40,604 nucleotides of DNA from Rhodospirillales bacterium. Its GTDB lineage: Bacteria > Pseudomonadota > Alphaproteobacteria > BOG-932 > Roseiterribacteraceae. A model generated the notes under the pieces. The model was not told the DNA's origin. It searched no databases and saw only the letters and a program-made list of their open reading frames with translations. The position numbers and the translations under genes were made by a program. The DNA lies in NCBI GenBank assembly GCA_028291365.1, contig JAQGIE010000010.1:1-40604 (forward strand), written 5' to 3'. Below, in pieces: positions 1 through 9,159 of the stretch. Every line of letters starts with the position of its first letter. Positions within the stretch are counted from its first letter, which is position 1.

Positions 1-176
1 GATGCGACGGTTTGCGCCGGCGCATCGCGTGCGAGTAGCTGCCAGGCTGCCGCGAACTCATGATCCCAGTCTCCTGATTGCCCCGGCAGCTCAGGTCCGG
101 TAACCGGGCCGCTGCCCGTGCCGTCATTGGAACCGGCCCGGCCTTGGTGCGTTCACCTTCGGCCGGATCATGCCAA

Positions 177-2726
177 ATGCTCGAAATTGACAAGGCTCGT
201 TCTCGAAAGCCGGCGGATGTCGGACTGACGGGACTGGTCCGCGTGCGCGGCGCGCGCGAGCACAATCTCAAGAGCATCGATCTCGATATTCCCAGGGATG
301 CGCTGGTGGTGTTCACCGGCGTGTCCGGCTCGGGAAAATCCTCGCTCGCCTTCGGCACGCTCTACGCGGAGGCCCAGCGACGGTACCTCGAATCCGTCTC
401 GCCTTATGCGCGGCGCCTGTTTCACCAGATGGCGGTGCCCGAAGTCGACGAGATCGACGGCTTGCCGCCCGCCGTCGCCTTGCAGCAGCAACGCGGTTCG
501 CCGACCACGCGCTCGTCGGTCGGCAGCGTCACGACCCTGTCGAACCTGCTGCGCATGCTCTATTCGCGTGCCGGCGACTATCCGCGCAACCAGCCGCATC
601 TCGATGCCGAAGCATTCTCGCCCAACACGCCGGCCGGCGCATGCGAAACCTGTCACGGGCTCGGCCGCATCCATGACGTCACCGAACGCTCGATGGTGCC
701 CGACCCGTCTCTGTCGATCCGCGAGCGCGCCATCGCCGCCTGGCCGCCCGCATGGCACGGGCAGAATCTGCGCGACATCGTGACGACGTTGGGCTTCGAC
801 ATCGACACACCCTGGCGTGACCTGCCGAAGAAGGATCGCGACTGGCTGCTGTTCACCGACGAACAGCCGACCGTCCCCGTCTATGCCGGATTCACTGGCG
901 CCGAAGTGCGCCGCGCGCTGAAGCGCAAGGAAGAGCCGAGCTACCAGGGCACCTTCACCGGCGCCAAGCGCTACGTGATGCAGACCTTCGCCACCAGCGA
1001 AAGCCCGCTCATGAGAAAGCGTGTGCAGCAATACATGCTGAGCCGCGACTGCCCGACCTGCCGCGGCAAGCGGCTCAAGCGTGCGTCGCTGTCGGTTACG
1101 TTCGCCGGCCTCGACATTGCCGACATGGCGCGGCTGCCGATGAAGCGGCTGGGCGAAACGCTGCACCCCTATGCCACCGGCACGGCCGAGATGCTCGCCA
1201 GGCTCAAGCGCGAGCATCCCGAGAAAGCGATCGTCGTGCAGCGTATCGCTGAGGATCTGTGCGGCCGGCTCGGCGTCGTGCTCGATCTCGGCCTCGGCTA
1301 TCTGGCACTCGATCGCAGCACGCCGACCCTGTCGCCGGGCGAGCTGCAGCGGCTGCGGCTGGCGACGCAGGTGCGCTCGAATCTGTTCGGCGTCGTCTAT
1401 GTGCTCGACGAGCCCTCGGCGGGCTTGCATCCGGCCGACACCGAAGCGCTGCTGACCGCGCTCGAAAAACTGCGCGCCTCGGGCAATTCGCTGTTCGTCG
1501 TCGAGCACGAGATCGACGTGATCCGGCGTGCCGACTGGATCGTCGATGTCGGCCCCGAAGCGGGCGAGCGCGGCGGCCGCATTCTCTATAGCGGTCGGCC
1601 GGAGGGCCTCGCCGAGATCGAAGCGTCGGCGACGCGCCGCCATCTGTTCGCGCCGCCGCCGAGCGAGCATCGCGTGCCGCGCGCGGCGCAGGACTGGCTC
1701 AAGCTCAGCGGCGTCACCCGCAACAATCTCGAAAATCTCGACGCGGCGTTCCCGTTGCACACGCTGACGACGATCACCGGTGTCTCGGGCTCGGGCAAGT
1801 CGACCTTGGCGAGCCAGGTGCTGGTCGAACTCGTCGCCGGGCATCTCGGTCACGAAAATCCGGTCGAGGACGAAGAGGGCGACAATCTCGAGCGTGCGCC
1901 ACCGGCGGTGACCAAAGGCAAGATCGTCGGCGGCATGGGCGCGATCAGACGGCTGGTGCAGGTCGACCAGAAGCCGATCGGCCGCACGCCGCGCTCGAAC
2001 CTCGCGACCTATACCGGCTTGTTTGATCACGTGCGCAAGCTGTTTGCCGCGACCAAGATGGCCAAAGCGCGCCACTACGATGCCGGCCGCTTCTCCTTCA
2101 ACGTCGCCAAGGGACGTTGCCAGACGTGCCAGGGCGAAGGTTTCGTCATGGTCGAGCTGCTGTTCCTGCCCAGCGTCTACGCGCCCTGCCCGACCTGTCA
2201 CGGTGCGCGCTACAACGACAAGACGCTCGAGGTGAAGGTGCGCGACAAGAACATCGCCGACGTGCTCGGGCTGACGGTCGATGCCGCGTACGAGTTCTTC
2301 GCCGGCGAAGCGCAGCTCGAACATTCGCTGTCGGTGATGCGCGAAGTCGGGCTCGGCTATCTGCGGCTGGGCCAGCCCGCCACCGAATTGTCGGGCGGCG
2401 AGGCGCAACGAATCAAGCTCGCGACCGAGCTGCAGCGCATGCAGCGCGGCAGCACGCTCTACGTGCTCGACGAGCCGACCACCGGCCTGCATCCCGCCGA
2501 CGTCGAGAGGCTGCTGACGCAACTCGATGCGCTGGTCGAAGCGGGCAATACGGTGATCGTGATCGAACACGACATGCGCGTCGTCGCGGCCAGCGACTGG
2601 GTGATCGATATCGGCCCAGGCGCCGGCGAAGAAGGCGGCCGCATTGTCGCGGCGGGGCCGCCCGGCGCGGTCGCGAAAGCGAAGGACAGCCGCACGGCGC
2701 CGTATCTGGCGCGGTTTCTCGGCTAG
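177..2726 (+). CDS. uvrA2: UvrA2: class II excinuclease ABC subunit A-like ATPase
   Basis: A DNA-damage-recognition ABC ATPase of the UvrA family, 849 residues from the ATG chosen. It has two ABC modules. The first has Walker [10 protein letters not shown] near residues 48-56, zinc-finger CxxC motifs near 158 and 291, signature LSPGELQR near 385 and Walker [12 protein letters not shown]. The second has Walker [10 protein letters not shown] near 536, a CQTC...CPTC zinc module near 648-675, signature LSGGEAQR near 738 and Walker [12 protein letters not shown] near 760. It is about 100 residues shorter than housekeeping UvrA, and the stretch between the first Walker A and the first zinc finger is short. 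In UvrA2 proteins that is where the UvrB-binding domain is missing. The family is linked to tolerance of DNA damage and DNA-binding drugs, but its role here is not shown. The frame is open upstream to a TTG at 78; the ATG at 177 begins the alignable protein. Confidence 0.9.
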   Translation: MLEIDKARSRKPADVGLTGLVRVRGAREHNLKSIDLDIPRDALVVFTGVSGSGKSSLAFGTLYAEAQRRYLESVSPYARRLFHQMAVPEVDEIDGLPPAVALQQQRGSPTTRSSVGSVTTLSNLLRMLYSRAGDYPRNQPHLDAEAFSPNTPAGACETCHGLGRIHDVTERSMVPDPSLSIRERAIAAWPPAWHGQNLRDIVTTLGFDIDTPWRDLPKKDRDWLLFTDEQPTVPVYAGFTGAEVRRALKRKEEPSYQGTFTGAKRYVMQTFATSESPLMRKRVQQYMLSRDCPTCRGKRLKRASLSVTFAGLDIADMARLPMKRLGETLHPYATGTAEMLARLKREHPEKAIVVQRIAEDLCGRLGVVLDLGLGYLALDRSTPTLSPGELQRLRLATQVRSNLFGVVYVLDEPSAGLHPADTEALLTALEKLRASGNSLFVVEHEIDVIRRADWIVDVGPEAGERGGRILYSGRPEGLAEIEASATRRHLFAPPPSEHRVPRAAQDWLKLSGVTRNNLENLDAAFPLHTLTTITGVSGSGKSTLASQVLVELVAGHLGHENPVEDEEGDNLERAPPAVTKGKIVGGMGAIRRLVQVDQKPIGRTPRSNLATYTGLFDHVRKLFAATKMAKARHYDAGRFSFNVAKGRCQTCQGEGFVMVELLFLPSVYAPCPTCHGARYNDKTLEVKVRDKNIADVLGLTVDAAYEFFAGEAQLEHSLSVMREVGLGYLRLGQPATELSGGEAQRIKLATELQRMQRGSTLYVLDEPTTGLHPADVERLLTQLDALVEAGNTVIVIEHDMRVVAASDWVIDIGPGAGEEGGRIVAAGPPGAVAKAKDSRTAPYLARFLG

Positions 2727-2833
2727 GTCAGATCACGCCGAAAACCGCGTCGGCGAGTACTCACAATTCGATATCGAGCAGCCGAACCTATTGCGCCGGC
2801 CGTTGGGAACTGTGGTCTCAGGGATCTGTAGCA

Positions 2834-2873
2834 ATGTTTCGGGGCGGACACATTGTATCACGCCCCGAAACAT
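2834..2873. promoter_or_regulatory. Perfect 13-bp inverted repeat upstream of mlaA
   Basis: Arms ATGTTTCGGGGCG (2834-2846) and CGCCCCGAAACAT (2861-2873) are exact reverse complements around a 14-nt AT-rich spacer. The repeat lies about 110 bp after the uvrA2 stop and about 60 bp before the mlaA start. No T-run follows on either strand, so it is a poor intrinsic terminator. An operator or an mRNA hairpin in the mlaA leader is more likely. Confidence 0.6.
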
Positions 2874-2935
2874 CACGAACACACCCCGAGCGATTTGACC
2901 TTCTAGGTTCGATGCACCCAGCCAGGAGCATCGAG

Positions 2936-3784
2936 ATGACCCAAGCTACGCCGGCCTCTTCACGCAACCGCGCCCGCGGCGCCGCCATGCTCGCGAGTGG
3001 CTTGCTGATGGCATGTGCAACTTCGCTGACCGGTTGCGCGCGGGTTCCGACAGATCCGGAGGCGAGAGTCGAGTTCGACCAGACCGACGATCCCGCGGAG
3101 CCGACCAACCGCGCGATTTTCGCCGCCAATCAGGCGGTCGATCGGAACGCCTTGCAGCCCGTGGCGCGTGCTTACTCGGACAACGTGCCCCGCGTGGCTC
3201 GGAACAGGATTCACAACTTCGTCGAAAACCTCGAACAGCCGGGTGTCGCCGTAAACGATCTGCTGCAGGGCAATCTGTCTCGTGCCTGGACGACCACCGA
3301 GCGCTTCGCAATCAACACGACGGTGGGCGGCGCCGGCTTGTTCGACGCGGCCACCGATTGGGACCGCCCAGCCCACAAAGCAGACTTCGGCCAGACATTG
3401 GGCGTTTGGGGCGCGGGCCCCGGCCCTGCCGTCCAGCTCCCGCTCTTCGGTCCTTCGAACGTCCGCGACAGCGTCGGCAAAGTCGCGGGGCTGGTCCTGA
3501 ATCCCACCACGGCCATTCCTGGTGGTGCCTTCTCCGGGATCGAGATCGCCAGCGGCGGCTTGGGCGTGGTGGACGGCCGCGCCGAGCTGCTCCCCACCAC
3601 CGACGCCATGGAGAAATCGTCGCTCGATTATTACGCGACGCTACGCAGCGTAAGAGCGCAGCAGCGAACTGCGTTCGTCGAAGAAGGCCGACTGGGGAAA
3701 TCCCGAGCGCAATCTGAACGCGAGCAAAGGTCGGCCGAACGCGAGCAAAAGCCGGCGCCGGTCACCGTCGAGATGGCGCGTTGA
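2936..3784 (+). CDS. mlaA: MlaA/VacJ family outer-membrane lipoprotein
   Basis: A lipoprotein of the MlaA (VacJ) family, 282 residues. In the Mla pathway MlaA takes mislocalised phospholipids from the outer leaflet of the outer membrane and hands them to MlaC. The N-terminus has a signal peptide ending in a lipobox (SLTGC, near residue 36), followed by the family core: DDPAEPTNRAIFAANQ, NFVENLEQP with NDLLQG, the FAINTTVGGAGLFDAA region, and DFGQTLGVWG...GPAVQLPLFGPSNVRDS. The C-terminus is a charged tail with a short repeat (EREQ twice). The ATG at 2936 was chosen because AGGAG at about 2923 gives it a ribosome-binding site. No mlaBCDEF genes are in the window, so this is an orphan copy, as is common outside gammaproteobacteria. 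Confidence 0.88.
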   Translation: MTQATPASSRNRARGAAMLASGLLMACATSLTGCARVPTDPEARVEFDQTDDPAEPTNRAIFAANQAVDRNALQPVARAYSDNVPRVARNRIHNFVENLEQPGVAVNDLLQGNLSRAWTTTERFAINTTVGGAGLFDAATDWDRPAHKADFGQTLGVWGAGPGPAVQLPLFGPSNVRDSVGKVAGLVLNPTTAIPGGAFSGIEIASGGLGVVDGRAELLPTTDAMEKSSLDYYATLRSVRAQQRTAFVEEGRLGKSRAQSEREQRSAEREQKPAPVTVEMAR

Positions 3785-3790
3785 GGCGCG

Positions 3791-4081
3791 TCACGCGCTT
3801 CCCAGCGGCACCAGGACCTGCACCGACGGCGGCGCTTGGAGGCGCGGCTTGACCTCCGTCAGGAACGCCCGAAAGTGCGGCGCCGCTTCGTTCTCTTTGG
3901 CGGCCTGCGCACTGACCCAGCGCTCGTAGAGGACAAAGCGCGTCGGATCCGCGTCAACGCTGCCGCCCTCGAATACCGCGCAGCCCGGCATCTCGCGCGA
4001 GCGTTCGATCATCTCGGACAGCAGAGTCTGCACGGCCTCGCATTGGTCGGCATGTGCCTGCAGCGTGATCAGGTAGATCAT
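3791..4081 (-). CDS. ABM-fold (antibiotic biosynthesis monooxygenase-like) protein
   Basis: A 96-residue single-domain protein of the ABM/quinol monooxygenase dimeric alpha-beta-barrel superfamily. Family features are the initial strand MIYLITLQAH, the helix with LLSEMIERSREMPGC, and FVLYERWVSAQAAKENEAAPHFRAFL, where the YERW and H-F positions are conserved. Members oxidise quinols or aromatic compounds without cofactor, degrade haem, or only bind small ligands; no activity can be assigned. It is the last gene of a leftward operon and starts 21 nt after the FAD oxidoreductase stop, so a role in the same catabolic route is inferred. Confidence 0.75.
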   Translation of the reverse strand: MIYLITLQAHADQCEAVQTLLSEMIERSREMPGCAVFEGGSVDADPTRFVLYERWVSAQAAKENEAAPHFRAFLTEVKPRLQAPPSVQVLVPLGSA

Positions 4082-4102
4082 CGACGGGAGCCTTGCTGGT
4101 TT

Positions 4103-5437
4103 CTAGAAATGATGTCGGAGCAGGAGTTCAGCCGCGGCACGTCCGCTTGCGGCGGCACCACCGACCAGTGCCTGATGCAGATAATCGCCGCAGAAATAGA
4201 GCGTGCGCGGCGCCGCCGCTTGCCACGCGCGAAAGCCGGCGACGTGACGGAGATAGCCCGGATAGGGGACCGGCAGCATCGGATCGATCCATTGCGTTTC
4301 CGTCGCGACGCGCTGTTGCTCGAGCGCCGGAAAGAAACGTTGCGCGTCCGCCTGCGCCAACGCCTCCATCTTTTGCTGCCGTCCCTCGCTCGCGAGATCC
4401 ACGGTCGCTTCAGGGCGCAACTCGCAGAACAGGCGCGGCACGTCGCCCGGCACGGATGGAGTCCCGGGGACGGATTCAAAAATCGACAGCGCCGAGGCGT
4501 GATCAGCCGCGAGGAACGTCAAGGAATGTGGCGGAGGCTCGCGCAATGCGTAATGCACGATGCCGAGCGTGTTGTAGCGAACATTTTGGAAGAACGCCGC
4601 CTCGGCAGGATCACCAAACGGCACGACCGCGGCCACCGCAGAGCCGGGCAAGGCACAGACTGCAAACGACGCCTCGATTTCGCTGCGCTCGCCGTTCCGC
4701 TCGACCGTGGCGGTGACGCCGCCGGTTGCGTGCCGCTCAAGGTGCAGCAGGCGCGTCCCGTATCGCACGTCGACCCTTCGCGCGAGCGCTTCGGCAAGCC
4801 GACCGACACCGCCGCGGAAGGTAAAGGCGTGGTGGCCGATCATGTGCGCCGTGGTCAGCAGGAAGAAGGCCGGTCCGACTTCGTCGCACCGCCAGGCCCG
4901 CGCGCCGCGAAAGAGCGGGTCGACGATCCGGTCGACGAAATTGCGACCGACGCGACGGGTGAGATACGCCGCGAGGTCGACGTCGTCCGGTGCCGCATAG
5001 CTGATCCAGTCGTCGGGATCGCCGCGCAGCTTCGCCGCCATGAGATCGGGCAGCAGCCGGACCAGACGTGCGCGCGTCGCCGGCGAAAGCGCCGGGTTGC
5101 GCAACAAACCCAACGACGGGGCGAACGAGGTCTCGTAACGCCGATCGCTTGTCTCGCAAAACATCGTCGCATGGCCGAGCTCGATGCACTCGGACTCGAG
5201 ACCCAGGGCGCGAACCAGGTCCATCACGGAGCGTGAAAACGAATAGAGCAGCCGCGCGCCGCTGGTGACGCGCAGAGGACCGAGCCATAGCTGGCGCGCA
5301 CGTCCGCCCGGCGCGCTTTCCGCTTCGAGCACGATCGGAGCCAAGCCGGCGCGACGCAGATAGAACGCGGCTGTGAGTCCCGCGATGCCGCCGCCCAGCA
5401 CGAGGATCGGCGCCGCGTCGGGCCCCTTGGCCGCCAT
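4103..5437 (-). CDS. FAD-dependent amine oxidase / protoporphyrinogen oxidase-like oxidoreductase
   Basis: A 444-residue flavoprotein of the amine oxidase/protoporphyrinogen oxidase/phytoene desaturase superfamily. The N-terminus carries the Rossmann dinucleotide motif ILVLGGGIAGLTAAFYLR (about residues 11-28), then an acidic strand end LEAE and the GGRAR motif typical of this superfamily. The C-terminus has the second FAD contact, LYFCGDYLHQALVGGAAASG. No haem, carotenoid or quinone pathway genes are nearby, so the substrate is unknown. It sits between the MFS transporter (9-nt gap) and the ABM protein, in one leftward operon with the TonB receptor. That position suggests it oxidises the imported compound or a product of it. 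Confidence 0.75.
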   Translation of the reverse strand: MAAKGPDAAPILVLGGGIAGLTAAFYLRRAGLAPIVLEAESAPGGRARQLWLGPLRVTSGARLLYSFSRSVMDLVRALGLESECIELGHATMFCETSDRRYETSFAPSLGLLRNPALSPATRARLVRLLPDLMAAKLRGDPDDWISYAAPDDVDLAAYLTRRVGRNFVDRIVDPLFRGARAWRCDEVGPAFFLLTTAHMIGHHAFTFRGGVGRLAEALARRVDVRYGTRLLHLERHATGGVTATVERNGERSEIEASFAVCALPGSAVAAVVPFGDPAEAAFFQNVRYNTLGIVHYALREPPPHSLTFLAADHASALSIFESVPGTPSVPGDVPRLFCELRPEATVDLASEGRQQKMEALAQADAQRFFPALEQQRVATETQWIDPMLPVPYPGYLRHVAGFRAWQAAAPRTLYFCGDYLHQALVGGAAASGRAAAELLLRHHF

Positions 5438-5446
5438 GATAGTGTC

Positions 5447-6658
5447 TCAGCCCGCCGTTGCCGTCGCCGCTGCAGCACTGCGCCGCCCAAGCGCGCGCGA
5501 CAGGATCGGCAGCGCAGCCAGGATCGCAACGACGCTGCCAAGCGCGGCGAGCGCGCCGACCGAAGGATAGGACACGTGGTCTGCAACCAGGCCACCAGCG
5601 AGCGCGCCAACGCCGAACGCCAGCCGCTCGAGACCGCCGCACAAGGTTCCCACGCGTCCGAGCGGGTCGAACACCGCAGCCGTGCCCATCAGGTACGAGT
5701 AGAGGAACATCGAAAAGATCCAATAGCCGATCACGCCGCCGGCGAAGACGACCAGCGTGCTGCCATACCCGATCGCCAGACACGACAAGCCGGTCCCGAT
5801 GAGACCGATCCCGAGCGCGACAACGCGATTGGCGCTACCGCCAAACCAAACCGCGAGCGACGTGCCGGCAATGCCGAAGAAAATGCCGATCGACAGCACG
5901 TACACGATCGACCCCGAAGGCAGCCCCTGCTCTCGCGCGATGCGCTCGGCAAACGTCCAGATCGCACCGTTGCCGAACGAGAAACACATCCAGACCGCGA
6001 TCAGCGCGACCGAACCGGGCGGAATGCCGGCACCGCGCACGCGGCCTTCGCTGCGCGCCGGGCGCGTCGGAAAGCCGAACAGCAGCACGGCGAACACGAT
6101 CATGACCGCGGTCAGGGCGAGAAAGATGCCCATCGGTCCGAAATATCGACTGCCGATGGGGAGCACCGACATGCTCCCGACCAGCAACAGAAGCGCACCG
6201 CCATTGCCGGCGGCGTAGACGCGATCGGGGTCGTCGAGCGACGACGCTGCCGCGACCGTGGCCGCGAAGGCGAGCCCGAATCCGAGTCCGGCCACCATGC
6301 CGAGCAGGAGCAAGAGCGGGAACAGTGTCGTCTGCGAAAGCGCCGCACCGGCCAGCCCGACCAGCGCGACGCCGGTCCAGGCCACGCGCCGCGCCGACAA
6401 CGAACCAATCCAAGGCGCGATCACGACCATCGACAGGGCGAGCGCGCCGACCTCGCAGAGGCTGAACAGGCCTGCCTGACTCGCGCTCAGCTTTGCCCCG
6501 TCGATCAGCGCGCCGATCTGAAACGGCATTGCGCTGGTGCCGAGATGTGCGACGGCACTGCCGACCGACATTGCCAGCAGGAGTGACCAGAATCCCCGTG
6601 AGCGACGGGCACGCGGGCTGGCGCTGCTACCCGGCAAGGCTCGGTTTGATTCGTACAT
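5447..6658 (-). CDS. MFS transporter
   Basis: A major facilitator superfamily permease of 403 residues with about 12 hydrophobic segments. The first spans roughly residues 21-40, and a central loop near RPARSEGRVRG separates the two halves. The start MYESNR lies immediately after the TonB receptor stop, so the genes are almost contiguous and translation is probably coupled. MFS carriers move small solutes across the inner membrane by proton coupling. Next to a TonB receptor, this one probably completes import of the same compound, although export cannot be excluded. The substrate is unknown. Confidence 0.85.
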   Translation of the reverse strand: MYESNRALPGSSASPRARRSRGFWSLLLAMSVGSAVAHLGTSAMPFQIGALIDGAKLSASQAGLFSLCEVGALALSMVVIAPWIGSLSARRVAWTGVALVGLAGAALSQTTLFPLLLLLGMVAGLGFGLAFAATVAAASSLDDPDRVYAAGNGGALLLLVGSMSVLPIGSRYFGPMGIFLALTAVMIVFAVLLFGFPTRPARSEGRVRGAGIPPGSVALIAVWMCFSFGNGAIWTFAERIAREQGLPSGSIVYVLSIGIFFGIAGTSLAVWFGGSANRVVALGIGLIGTGLSCLAIGYGSTLVVFAGGVIGYWIFSMFLYSYLMGTAAVFDPLGRVGTLCGGLERLAFGVGALAGGLVADHVSYPSVGALAALGSVVAILAALPILSRALGRRSAAAATATAG

Positions 6659-6660
6659 CG

Positions 6661-8943
6661 TCAGAAGTGATACGCGGCGCTGATGCTGATCGTACGCGGC
6701 TGGAGTGTCGCATACTGGAACGGCTCGTTGCTCACGATGCGCCCCGAAATCTCGGGGCGGGCATCGAACACGTTGTTCAGCTTGAGAAAGACCTCCAGGC
6801 CGCCCTTGCTGAATCCGGTGCGCAGATTGACCACGTGATAGCCGGCGAGATCGCGGAAATTGCCCGCGTCGGGACGGAAGCCGGTCGTCTGTCCGCTGCG
6901 ATACGCCCAGTCGCCGTTGAACAACAGGCGGGCGCCGTTTTGCAACGGAAGCGTGTATTGCGCGAAGAGCGTCGTCGACCAGTCCGGAACACCGGGCAGG
7001 CGATCGCCGCTGCGCGTCTGGTTCTCGAGCAGACCCTGGACCGGCTGTGCTCCGGCGAACCGCGCATGGTTGAAGCCGATGCCCGCGGACATTTCGAAAT
7101 TGGTCCAGGGCTTGGCCTGGAGTTCGAGCTCGGCCCCGGTGACGCCGACGTCGCCGGCATTGCCGATCAGGGTGAAGGCTCCGGTCGCATCGGTGGTGAC
7201 GAACTGAACGTTCGACCAATCGATATGATACACGGCGCCGTTCAGCGTCACGTCGCGGCCGAGCGTCATTTTCCAGCCGAGCTCGTAATTCCACAACTGA
7301 TCGGACCGGTAGGATGGCGCCGTCGCGCTGAATCCGATCGGCTGGTTCGGGCCGCCGGGACGGAAGCCTTGCGCTGCGAGCGCGTAGACGAGCAGCCGAT
7401 CGTTGACCTGCCAGCCCAGCTTGGCGCGGCCGATCATTCCGTCTTCCGAAAATTTGTTGAAGGCTTGCGGACCGGTCGGGCCCTGGCCGAAGAAGTTCTG
7501 CACGACGATCTGCTGCTCGGTCTGCTGGACATTGAACCAGCGCAGGCCGCCGGTCAGCGTCAAGCCCGGCGCGAACTCGTACGACGCCTCACCGAACAAT
7601 GCATCCTGCTGCCGCGAGCCGTAATTGGTGCGGGCGTAGATGCGGTTGTTGGCCGTGCCGGCGGCATTGAATTGCAGGTTGCCGGCCGCATCGGTGACAG
7701 CGACCTGACCGTGACGGCTGGTGTCGCGGTCCTCGTGGAAATAGCCGACATTCCATTGGAACGGCCCGGTGTTGCCCGAGGTCAGGCGAAGCTCGTGCAC
7801 CATCGAGCGGTTCGCTTCGAGCCCGTACGAATCGGTCGGAACGACGCGACCGAACGGCCCGCCATTCACCATGGCGAGACAGGAGCGATCGGCGAGCGCG
7901 CGTTCAGGACAGACGCTGGCGGGAACGCCGGCCAAGCCGAAGATCACGTACCGTGTCTGGTCGACGTTGCGTTCGACGGCACGCCGTTGATAGGTGCCGG
8001 TATAGAGAACGCTGGCCCAGCCGAGATCCTGCTCAACCACCAGATTGCCGATTGCGACTTCGTCGCTGAACGGCGTGCGGATCAGACGAGCGGCGGCCGG
8101 CGCGTCGCTGCCGAAATTCTTGAACACGCTGAAATCCGCACCGGACCTGGCTTTCTGGTAATAGCCGGTCGCGGCCACGGTGGTCGTTTCACCGGTCCAG
8201 CGCAGCGCCAGCCTGCCGCCGTCGATCTCCGATTCGTTGGCGTCGTTTTTGTGCAGGTAGAGCTCGTCGACGTAGCCGTCATTGGCATAGTGGTAGGCAG
8301 ACGCGCGCAACGCCAGCTTGCCTTCGATCAGCGGCTGGTTGACCATCGCGTTGACGGAGCGTTGCAGCCCGCCATGCGCAACGCTGCCGAGCTCCGCTTG
8401 CACCGCGGCGTCGAACGCGTCCGCCTTCGGCTTGGCTGCGATAATGCGGATCGTGCCGCCTGCGGCGCCGCTCCCGTATAACGTGCCCTGCGGCCCCTTG
8501 AGAATTTCGATCCGCTCGACGTCCCACAGCTTGATGTCGGGCTGAGACCCGCCCGGATCGAGCGTCTCGCCGGGGCTGCCGAGCAGCGGGATTTCGTCGA
8601 GATAGACGGCCACCAGCGGTTCGCCGCCGGATTGAATGCCGCGCAGCGAGTACCGGGTGTTGCCGGGCCCCCGGTTGTCCGATTGCGACAGGCTCGGCAC
8701 CGCGAGGAAATAGCTGCTGAAGTCGGTGACGCCGCGCTCGACCATCATGTTGGCCGACAGCACCTGGACCGTTTCGGTTGTCTTCTGCAGCAGCGTCGCG
8801 CGCTTGGTCGCGGTGACCACGACCTCCTCCACGCCGCCTGCCGTCTGCGCGGCAGCGTCGGACGCTGCGAGGCCGAGCGCACACGCGGCGCTGTTTGCGA
8901 GTATGAGGCACAATGCGCGCCGGACGCTTCGGTGACGAATCAA
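6661..8943 (-). CDS. TonB-dependent outer-membrane receptor
   Basis: A TonB-dependent receptor of 760 residues. The signal peptide (about residues 1-29, ending AAAQ) is followed by a TonB-box-like VEEVVVTATK. The plug domain contains YSLRGIQSGGEPLVAVYLDEIP and VERIEILKGPQGTLYGSGAAGGTIRII. A 22-strand-type barrel ends in aromatic SAAYHF. There is no STN domain and no sigma/anti-sigma pair beside it, so it is probably controlled by conventional promoter regulation. No ATG fits the signal peptide. A TTG at 8943 preceded by GGGAGAG is the best start. It is first in the operon TonB-MFS-FAD-ABM and divergent from ubiD. The ligand is unknown; the neighbours suggest an aromatic or unsaturated carboxylic compound. 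Confidence 0.88.
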   Translation of the reverse strand: MIRHRSVRRALCLILANSAACALGLAASDAAAQTAGGVEEVVVTATKRATLLQKTTETVQVLSANMMVERGVTDFSSYFLAVPSLSQSDNRGPGNTRYSLRGIQSGGEPLVAVYLDEIPLLGSPGETLDPGGSQPDIKLWDVERIEILKGPQGTLYGSGAAGGTIRIIAAKPKADAFDAAVQAELGSVAHGGLQRSVNAMVNQPLIEGKLALRASAYHYANDGYVDELYLHKNDANESEIDGGRLALRWTGETTTVAATGYYQKARSGADFSVFKNFGSDAPAAARLIRTPFSDEVAIGNLVVEQDLGWASVLYTGTYQRRAVERNVDQTRYVIFGLAGVPASVCPERALADRSCLAMVNGGPFGRVVPTDSYGLEANRSMVHELRLTSGNTGPFQWNVGYFHEDRDTSRHGQVAVTDAAGNLQFNAAGTANNRIYARTNYGSRQQDALFGEASYEFAPGLTLTGGLRWFNVQQTEQQIVVQNFFGQGPTGPQAFNKFSEDGMIGRAKLGWQVNDRLLVYALAAQGFRPGGPNQPIGFSATAPSYRSDQLWNYELGWKMTLGRDVTLNGAVYHIDWSNVQFVTTDATGAFTLIGNAGDVGVTGAELELQAKPWTNFEMSAGIGFNHARFAGAQPVQGLLENQTRSGDRLPGVPDWSTTLFAQYTLPLQNGARLLFNGDWAYRSGQTTGFRPDAGNFRDLAGYHVVNLRTGFSKGGLEVFLKLNNVFDARPEISGRIVSNEPFQYATLQPRTISISAAYHF

Positions 8944-9159
8944 GTCGCTCTCCCAGTCTCGTGTGACACGCCGCGGACGTGCATGTCGGCCCGAACGGCG
9001 GCGCCTGTTTCCGGCGCTCACCGTCCCCATTCCCTGTTCGTCACCGACGCTAGCATCGGCCGGTCCCGGCGGTTTTTGTGTGACGGTCCTAAATTTGTCG
9101 ATATCGGCCCTTTCGCGCCGCCCCGGCTCGGCGCGGTCGCCGCGCACCCCTATCGTCGG
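8944..9159. promoter_or_regulatory. Divergent promoter region between TonB operon and ubiD operon
   Basis: These 216 bp separate two divergent operons and must hold both promoters. No convincing sigma-70 hexamers or long palindromes could be assigned by eye. The AraC-type regulator encoded at 13116-14231 is the nearest candidate for control of this region, by inference only. Confidence 0.5.

Noticed and set aside
168-2570. Long minus-strand frame opposite uvrA2 (800 codons), with similar mirror frames at 3836-5236, 6493-8481, 28472-30604 and 33598-35961
   Set aside because: These are antisense reflections of real genes in high-G+C DNA. Their translations are rich in Arg, Gly, Ala, His and Gln, show no domains, and lie opposite clearly homologous proteins.
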